NCBI RefSeq assembly: GCF_000239775.1 | Contig: NZ_CAFI01000427.1 | Span: 1-58,865 of the forward strand | DNA from: Bradyrhizobium sp. ORS 375 | GTDB lineage: Bacteria > Pseudomonadota > Alphaproteobacteria > Rhizobiales > Xanthobacteraceae | Length of the DNA stretch: 58,865 nucleotides | Direction: 5' to 3' | Shown here: positions 51,621 through 58,865 of the stretch, piece by piece | Layout: each line of letters begins with the position of its first letter | Position numbering within the stretch: position 1 is the first letter of the stretch | Position numbers and translations under genes: made by a program | Notes under the pieces: generated by a model | The model's database searches: none | Seen by the model: the letters and a program-made list of their open reading frames with translations, nothing else | What the model was told of the DNA's origin: nothing

Positions 51621-52243
51621 GGCGCGCGAGCCCTCGTGAGACTGGCTGCAGCATAGGTGCGACAGACGCGATCCATCCGGCTCGTCGAGCGCGCACGCGT
51701 CGGGGCTCAACAGCGCCGGCGTCGGCCGCGCAGATGACGCAAGTGATGACGCGGGGTCATGGCCCCACACGAGAAGATGCTCGGCAAGCAGGGCGCCGGA
51801 TCCGCCACATCCAGCGCTCGGCCGCAATCGCGAACGAGATGCAGCCCCGGCAGAACCGAGGACGACGGCAGCATCTCGCGGCGAGGCTCGTCCGCGGGAC
51901 TGTGAAGATCCCGCGGCATCAGAACCATCAGCGTGGCCCTGAGGCCTCTCAGGATGACCTTCATGGCGCGAGACGGACGTGCCGACCGATGGCGGCTCAA
52001 CGCCCGCGCGCGACGTCCGCGCTGTTCGATCGCCGCTGCGGTCTCGTCGGCGGGCAGCAGCACGCGGAGCGGCTGCTCCGACGGGCCGGTTGAAATCAAC
52101 ATCTTGCGCATGCGTCTCACCTTCGTGTCCTGACGGCCGATGCATCGGCCGCATTCGCCGCGAGCATTGCGCCAAGCGCGGTGACGGCGAGCTGTTGCCG
52201 GATGTCAGCCAAATGTCAGCTCGCCGTCCCACGTTGTTCCCTC
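51621..52243. other. Intergenic region, possibly with one small gene
   Basis: About 620 bases. A minus-strand frame at 51707-52120 (about 130 residues, opening MRKMLISTGPSEQPLRVLLP) has a plausible start but a rather Arg-rich, low-information end, so I do not call it a gene with confidence. No strong palindromes seen. Confidence 0.35.
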
Positions 52244-54223
52244 CTACTGCCGCGCGCTGCGCGGGGCTTCGCGCTTCAGCTGCTCCAGCGCCTCCGGCAT
52301 CATGCGGCCGAACATCGAGCTCAGCATCGCTGTCGGGATCAGGCCGGAATTGCCGGTCTCCTGTCCCTGGCCGCCGGACATCAGGAACTGCGGCACCAGC
52401 GGCTGGTTGATCCGGGTCAGCGCCTCTGCGAACTTCGCAAAATTCTGCTCGGCGAGCCTGAACTCCGGGCCGCGATAGGCATCGACCGCGAGCTTGGTAG
52501 CCTGCGCATTCGCCGCACCGACTGCCAGCGCGCGATCGGCCTCGCCCTGGCCTTCGAGCCGCGACTGCTCGCCGACGGCGGCCGCCGTCACCTTGCGCGT
52601 CTCGGCATCCTTCTGTGCGCGGGCGAGCGCGGCCGCGCCTTCGTTCTCATTCACCCGGATCTGGATCAGCGACTGCGTCAGCGCCGCCTGCGCCGCCGCC
52701 GTCGCCTTGGCCTCGTTGAGCGTGCGCTCCTGGATCGCGGCCTTCTCCTGCTCCTGGAAGGTCTCGACCTGCTCACGCGCGACCTGGCGCATCCTCAGCT
52801 GGATCAGGATGTTCTCGATGGTCTGGTCGCCGGGCGCCGCGCGCGGCGTGCCGATCAGCACCTCCTGCAGCTCGAGCGAATAGCCCTCGAACTTCACCTT
52901 CATCTCGGCCGCGGATTCCTCCTGGATCGCGGCGCGGTTCTGCAGCAGCTCGATCAGGGTCATCTTCTGCGCGACGTTCTTGAAGAACGCCGACACCATC
53001 GGATCGAGCGTCTGCTCGACCAGCTTCTTCACGTCACCGAAGCGCTGGATGATCATCGGCGCCTTCTTGTAGTCGATATGCATCACCACCGAGAGCGGCA
53101 GGGTCGGCTCGAACGCGTCCTTGGTGATCAGCGAGATCTCCGACAGGTTCTCGTCGAGCTTCATCGCGCCGACCTCGCCGCGCACCCATTTGAGGATGAA
53201 GTTGACGGTCGGGATGATCTCGATCTTGCCCGCATAGGTGTTGAACGCGTATTTGCCGGGCAGCAGCGGATCCTTCCAGACGCCGCGGCCGCCATTGGAG
53301 ACGAGCTCGCCATGGCGATAGGTCTCGCCGGAGACGTCGGCCATGCGCGGACCGGTGTAGAAGATGACGACGCCGACATTGCCGACGGGGATGATGGTCT
53401 TCGGCACGTTCTCGACAGTCGCGAACAGGCGGTTGATGTACCAGGTGCCCTCGACGATGACCTGCAGCTGACGGCCGCGATGGCCGCCGGCGGCGAGGAA
53501 TTTTTCGGGCTCCTGAAAATTGTTGTGAAAAGTTGCCGCGTCGTGCAGCGCGATGCCGACCTCCGGCGCGATGATCTCGCCGGGAGGCAGCGACGGGCCG
53601 TCATGCACGGTGACGATGCCGACCAGGTCATGATCGGCCGCCAGGATCACAGGCGTGAAGCCCCAGCGCTCGGCGATCGTCAGCTGCATGGCGTCGAGCA
53701 CGATGCGCTCCTGGTCGCTCAGCGCATGGCCATAGACGCGCTCGTCGGTGATGATCGCGAACTGCGTCGTGTTGATCGCATAGGTGCCCTCGCGCAGGAT
53801 CTTGCGCTGCGGGCCTTTCTGCCCGCCGGCCATGAGAAAGCGGCGCGCGTCCTGGAAGTCGCTGTTGTCCTCGCTGTCGTTGGCGCCGAGCACCTGCGAG
53901 GCGCCGAGCGGCGCGCCGTCGCGGGCAAAGACATAGGCGATCTTGCCCTGGCCAACAGTCACCAGATCGGAGGTGTGGATGCGGTACATGAAAGGAAAGA
54001 ACAGGTGCAGGCCGCCGCGCAGCACCTCCGGCTCGAAGCCGGCCTCGCCGTTCAGCGCGATGAAGCCGTCGGCGACGGAGCCGCGCACGCTCCACAATTT
54101 CTCGACGATGCCGACCTGGTTGTTGGGAATGTAGCGGACGACGTTGGAAAGCTTCAGCAGTGCAAGCAACGCAATGATCGCCCCGGCCGCGAGGGCCGGC
54201 TGGACCAGAGTGGTGATGTCCAT
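52244..54223 (-). CDS. Large SPFH/Band 7 domain membrane protein (flotillin-like)
   Basis: The protein has 659 residues from the ATG at 54223 (GGAG before it). A single N-terminal membrane helix (ALAAGAIIALLALLKL) is followed by the SPFH region (VPNNQVGIVEKLW-like start, GTYAINTTQFAIITDERVYG, later VVIFYTGPRMAD and LPGKYAFNTYAGKIEII), which appears duplicated or unusually long. A coiled-coil part is rich in Glu, Ala and Gln (EQEKAAIQERTLNEAKATAA), and a hydrophobic Gly/Met tail follows. Such proteins scaffold membrane microdomains and bind proteases. It is longer than common flotillins. No NfeD partner is visible beside it. Confidence 0.85.
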   Translation of the reverse strand: MDITTLVQPALAAGAIIALLALLKLSNVVRYIPNNQVGIVEKLWSVRGSVADGFIALNGEAGFEPEVLRGGLHLFFPFMYRIHTSDLVTVGQGKIAYVFARDGAPLGASQVLGANDSEDNSDFQDARRFLMAGGQKGPQRKILREGTYAINTTQFAIITDERVYGHALSDQERIVLDAMQLTIAERWGFTPVILAADHDLVGIVTVHDGPSLPPGEIIAPEVGIALHDAATFHNNFQEPEKFLAAGGHRGRQLQVIVEGTWYINRLFATVENVPKTIIPVGNVGVVIFYTGPRMADVSGETYRHGELVSNGGRGVWKDPLLPGKYAFNTYAGKIEIIPTVNFILKWVRGEVGAMKLDENLSEISLITKDAFEPTLPLSVVMHIDYKKAPMIIQRFGDVKKLVEQTLDPMVSAFFKNVAQKMTLIELLQNRAAIQEESAAEMKVKFEGYSLELQEVLIGTPRAAPGDQTIENILIQLRMRQVAREQVETFQEQEKAAIQERTLNEAKATAAAQAALTQSLIQIRVNENEGAAALARAQKDAETRKVTAAAVGEQSRLEGQGEADRALAVGAANAQATKLAVDAYRGPEFRLAEQNFAKFAEALTRINQPLVPQFLMSGGQGQETGNSGLIPTAMLSSMFGRMMPEALEQLKREAPRSARQ

Positions 54224-54401
54224 GAGGGGTCTCCAAGTCGCGCATGGCCGGGGCGGCTGTTGCCGCCGCGCTGTCACCGCGCGCGATCATGCCGATCGAT
54301 GTCGGCGCGCGAGAACCTAGACCTCTTCCCGGATTTTCAAAGACCACCGTCGCCGAAATATTTCGTCTCCCCGGTTTGAACCCGCGTCGCCATGCGGCGA
54401 C

Positions 54402-55085
54402 TCAATCGCCTCCCAGACGCCTTTGCACCAGCGCCAGCACCTCCGCCTCGTCGAATGCCGCAGCCGACAGCACGGCACCGGCGGCGATCAGATCGTCGTG
54501 CTCGAGATTGGTGCGCAGGCCGACAGTGACGATGCCCGCGGCAGTTGCAGCCGCGATGCCGGCGCGTGAATCCTCGAACGCGACCGCACTGTCCGGCCCA
54601 GCGTCGACGGCGCGCAGCCCTTCGAGATAAGGCAGCGGGTGCGGTTTGCCGTGCGGCAGCTCGTCGCCGATGATGACGGCGCGAAACCGGTCGGCGATGC
54701 CGATCCCCCGCAGGATCAGCTCGGCATTGGCGCGCGGCGCGTTGGTCACCGCCACCACCGGGACCGCCGCCGCTGCTGCGCGATCCAGCAGCGCGATCAG
54801 GCCCGGCAGCGGCTCCACCTTTCCGGCGGCGAGGCTGCGAAACACCGCCTCTTTCTGCGCCATGATTGCGGCGCGCCGCTCCGGCGGCTCGTCGGGCAGA
54901 AATTGGGCGCCGATCGCGGCGTTGGAGCGGCCGAGCAGTTCGCGTGCCGCACGCGCGCGGTCGAACACGTGACCATACGGACCAAACACCGCGTTGAACG
55001 CCTGCAGGTGCAGCGCATCCGTATCCGCAAGCGTGCCGTCGATGTCGAACAGCAGCACCGGCCGCCTATTAAGAACGCCTCGCAT
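54402..55085 (-). CDS. HAD-superfamily hydrolase, beta-phosphoglucomutase/phosphatase-like
   Basis: The protein has 227 residues from the ATG at 55085; an earlier start at 55145 is possible. Motif I LLFDIDGTLADTD (nucleophile and acid Asp), motif II VVAVTNAP, a Lys in GDELPHGKPHP and motif IV AFEDSRAG are all present. A helical cap lies between motif I and II (LLGRSNAAIGAQFLPDE). It removes or moves a phosphate from a sugar phosphate or glycolate-type substrate. It converges with nothing on its 3' side and is divergent from the unknown exported protein. Confidence 0.85.
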   Translation of the reverse strand: MRGVLNRRPVLLFDIDGTLADTDALHLQAFNAVFGPYGHVFDRARAARELLGRSNAAIGAQFLPDEPPERRAAIMAQKEAVFRSLAAGKVEPLPGLIALLDRAAAAAVPVVAVTNAPRANAELILRGIGIADRFRAVIIGDELPHGKPHPLPYLEGLRAVDAGPDSAVAFEDSRAGIAAATAAGIVTVGLRTNLEHDDLIAAGAVLSAAAFDEAEVLALVQRRLGGD

Positions 55086-55240
55086 CAGCAAATTGACCTC
55101 AAACTCATCCGGATGTTGACGCGATCTGATCCAACTCTCGACCACAGCGGCTGTCGTTATCTCCGAAACGGCGTGAAACCGCGACGGGGGAAATTGCGAT
55201 GATCGGCCATTTGCAAGCGACGTCCCAATCGAGATCGGCC

Positions 55241-55897
55241 ATGAAGCTCGGCGCCGCCGCGGCGCTGCTGTCGGCCGTGCTGCTCGCCGTTCCCGGTGCG
55301 GCGCGGGCCAGCGAGGACATGGTCAACGGGCAATACTGCAACTCGATGTGCAAGGCCTACATGGCCTGGTCGAACCGAATGCTCGCGGTCACCCAGTCTT
55401 ACACGCGTCCCCAGGTCCGCGTGGCCTTGCCGCAGTCGATGCCGACGAAGCCGATGGACAAGACGGCGATGGATAAGCCTGAGAAGGCGGAGCGGATGCC
55501 CCAGCATCCGCCCAAGGCGCATCGGCCGGCCAACCTGAACTCCTTCGCGCAGTTGCCCGGCGGCAGCCGGGCCGCGCCGGCGGCGATGGACACGCCGCAG
55601 GCCGACGACGGCTCGCCCGCCTATGCCGGCGCGCAGATGGGACGGATGCTGTCGGCGGAGGTTCAGCCGGCGGTGGCCGGCCTGCGCGGCAGCACCACCG
55701 ACGGCGCCGACATGCGGCTGGTCTCGATGCGCGACTCCGGCACGGCACAGGGGCCGATGACGGTCGGCGAAGCCCCCGGCGGCACCCGCTCGCGGATGCC
55801 CTCGATCTGGATCATGCTCGCGGCCGCGGCGCTGCTGGCGTTCTTCGGTCATGGCTGGCTGAAGCGACGGGCGGAGGCCTCCGAGGGCCTCAACTGA
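55241..55897 (+). CDS. Unknown exported protein with C-terminal membrane anchor
   Basis: The protein has 218 residues from the ATG at 55241. A signal peptide (MKLGAAAALLSAVLLAVPGA, cleavage near ARA-S) is followed by a conserved-looking YCNSMCKAYMAW segment (C-x3-C), then a long Pro/Met/Lys-rich, low-complexity middle (PMDKTAMDKPEKAERMP), and a C-terminal helix (IWIMLAAAALLAFFGHGWLK) with a basic end. This predicts a periplasmic protein anchored by its C-terminus. The Cys pair could bind metal or form a disulfide. No family recognised. About 130 bases separate it from the YgiQ gene on the same strand. Confidence 0.7.
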   Translation: MKLGAAAALLSAVLLAVPGAARASEDMVNGQYCNSMCKAYMAWSNRMLAVTQSYTRPQVRVALPQSMPTKPMDKTAMDKPEKAERMPQHPPKAHRPANLNSFAQLPGGSRAAPAAMDTPQADDGSPAYAGAQMGRMLSAEVQPAVAGLRGSTTDGADMRLVSMRDSGTAQGPMTVGEAPGGTRSRMPSIWIMLAAAALLAFFGHGWLKRRAEASEGLN

Positions 55898-56029
55898 GCA
55901 CCAGCGACCTCGAGGCGCGGATCCCGGGCAACACCGCGCGGGAACCATTCCGGACAATTTGATCGTCCGCCGTCTCCTGCGACAGGGGGCTCGGTTGAAT
56001 CCGAGAGCCCCTTTCTCTATGCGTGGGCG

Positions 56030-58069
<2,040 letters not shown>

Positions 58070-58124
58070 TTGCGCGTCGGCGCAAAGCCCATCGCATGGG
58101 GCACGCGTTCGCCTCCCGCTCCGC

Positions 58125-58153
58125 TGTCGTCCCGGGTCAAGGCCGGGACGACA
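58125..58153. terminator. Strong hairpin after ygiQ
   Basis: TGTCGTCCCGG (58125-58135) is exactly complementary to CCGGGACGACA (58143-58153) around a 7-base loop, 55 bases after the stop. No T-run follows, so it may be repeat-derived, Rho-assisted or both. Confidence 0.45.
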
Positions 58154-58706
58154 CCGAGTTGTAGTACGGCCATCGCGCCCACCCTCCGCCGTCATCCCGG
58201 ACGAGCGCGCATCGCGCGCGAAGATCCGGGATCCATAACCACAGGACGACGTGTCGGGCACACTCTGAGCCACCTGCCTGCCTCACGCACCCGCCGGTGG
58301 TTATGGGTCCCGGCTCAAGCCCGGGACGACACCGAGCGTGTAGTACGGCCGTCGCCCCACCCTCCGCCGTCATCCCGGACGAGCGCGCATCGCGCGCGAT
58401 GATCCGGGATCTATAACCACAGGATGACGTGCTGGGCACGCCCTGAGCCACTTGCCTGCCTCACACCTTCGCCGGTGGCTATGGGTCCCGGCTCAAGGCC
58501 GGGACGACACTGAGTTTGTAGTACGGCCGTCGCCCCACCCTCCGCTGTCATCCTGGACGAGCGCGCACCGCGCGCGAAGATCCGGGATCCATAACCACAG
58601 GATGACGTGTCGGGCACACTCTGAGCCACCTGCCTGCCTCACGCACCCGCCGGTGGTTATGGGTCCCGGCTCAAGGCCGGGACGACACCGAGCTTGTTGT
58701 GAGGCC
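58144..58706. repeat. Three tandem 178-bp palindromic repeat units plus a partial fourth
   Basis: The marker CGGGACGACA starts at 58144, 58322, 58500 and 58678, exactly 178 bases apart each time. Each unit contains ATCCCGGA...TCCGGGAT enclosing GCGCG-rich inner arms, then ATAACCACAGGA, a CCGGTGG(T/C)TATGGGTCCCGG segment and the GGCCGGGACGAC arm, so it could form two large cruciforms. Units differ at scattered positions, so the duplication is recent but not new. Similar GC-rich palindromes are dispersed in Bradyrhizobium genomes; tandem order at a fixed period is the less common feature. Confidence 0.85.
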
Positions 58707-58865
58707 GTTCCAACTCACGGGCGCTATGCGCATCGCTCGATGCGTGCACCTCCGCCTCCATCCTCTGCACGATGTCTTCAAACAGCCCACCGCAGCCCCG
58801 CGGCGCGTGCGCGCCCGGGTCATGCTGCCGACATCGCCCTCGACAATGAGAGGGCGCGGGGAAGA

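Larger units (their letters stand above)
58070..58865. other. Gene-free end of the window
   Basis: About 800 bases. Apart from the hairpin and the tandem repeats, the last 160 bases hold no recognisable gene. Open frames inside the repeats are by-products of their palindromic GC-rich sequence. Confidence 0.5.

Noticed and set aside
51707-52120. Minus-strand frame of about 137 residues as a gene
   Set aside because: Arg-rich, low-information sequence with no motif and no clear ribosome site; kept only as a note in the intergenic entry.
58144-58706. Tandem repeats as a CRISPR array
   Set aside because: The whole 178-base unit repeats with no unique spacers and no cas gene is near.

Overview
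The window looks like chromosomal DNA from a Bradyrhizobium-type alphaproteobacterium. The GC content is high, most proteins read like Bradyrhizobium/Rhodopseudomonas orthologues, and the intergenic regions carry the GC-rich palindromic repeats common in that group. No rRNA, tRNA or CRISPR array was seen. The taxonomic call is inference from protein character; no marker gene is present.

Layout. (1) 1-7.0 kb, all minus strand: the start of a pyruvate-phosphate-dikinase-like gene, a PhoU/DUF47-like partner, a repeat-rich 0.9 kb gap, and a compact pitA (phosphate) - zntB/corA (divalent metal) - oprB (porin) operon. (2) 7.3-20.1 kb, an accessory-looking block: a FAN1-like nuclease fused to a DEDDh exonuclease, a large serine recombinase, a TRCF/Mfd-type helicase and a multi-PAS hybrid histidine kinase. 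(3) 20.4-24 kb: an AlpA-like DNA-binding protein, a DUF3833 protein, an unknown protein, a TetR remnant and an enolase-superfamily enzyme. (4) 24.4-31.1 kb: a two-gene, visibly lower-GC operon, the standout of the window. The first gene encodes an EAD1-like adaptor joined to a trypsin-like protease. The second encodes a 1894-residue protein with its own N-terminal EAD1-like domain, then a Lon-type (S16) protease-like domain with Ser and Lys in place, then a P-loop STAND-like NTPase, then about 1100 residues of predicted alpha-helical repeats. It reads as an NLR-like conflict/defence system in which the shared adaptor recruits a protease effector to an NTPase sensor.

(5) 31.3-41.3 kb, metabolism: a small secreted protein, an MFS transporter, a DUF6880-like protein, a ModA-like protein without signal peptide, urate catabolism (allantoinase-OHCU decarboxylase fusion plus HIU hydrolase), a LysR regulator divergent from an mhqO/mhqD-like pair, and a cytosine-deaminase-like amidohydrolase. 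(6) 41.3-45.2 kb: a tight operon of an EgtC-like glutaminase, an AsnO-like amidotransferase and a GCS2-type carboxylate-amine ligase, probably making an amidated or gamma-glutamyl small molecule. (7) 45.4-58.1 kb: two tiny hydrophilic proteins, an orphan sdhB, a cidR-cidAB-like set, a class I glutamine amidotransferase, two exported alpha/beta hydrolases, a large SPFH protein, a HAD phosphatase, an unknown exported/anchored protein and a YgiQ radical SAM protein. (8) 58.1-58.9 kb: three tandem 178-bp palindromic repeat units.

Many long open frames lie antisense to real genes because of the high GC; they are left out.
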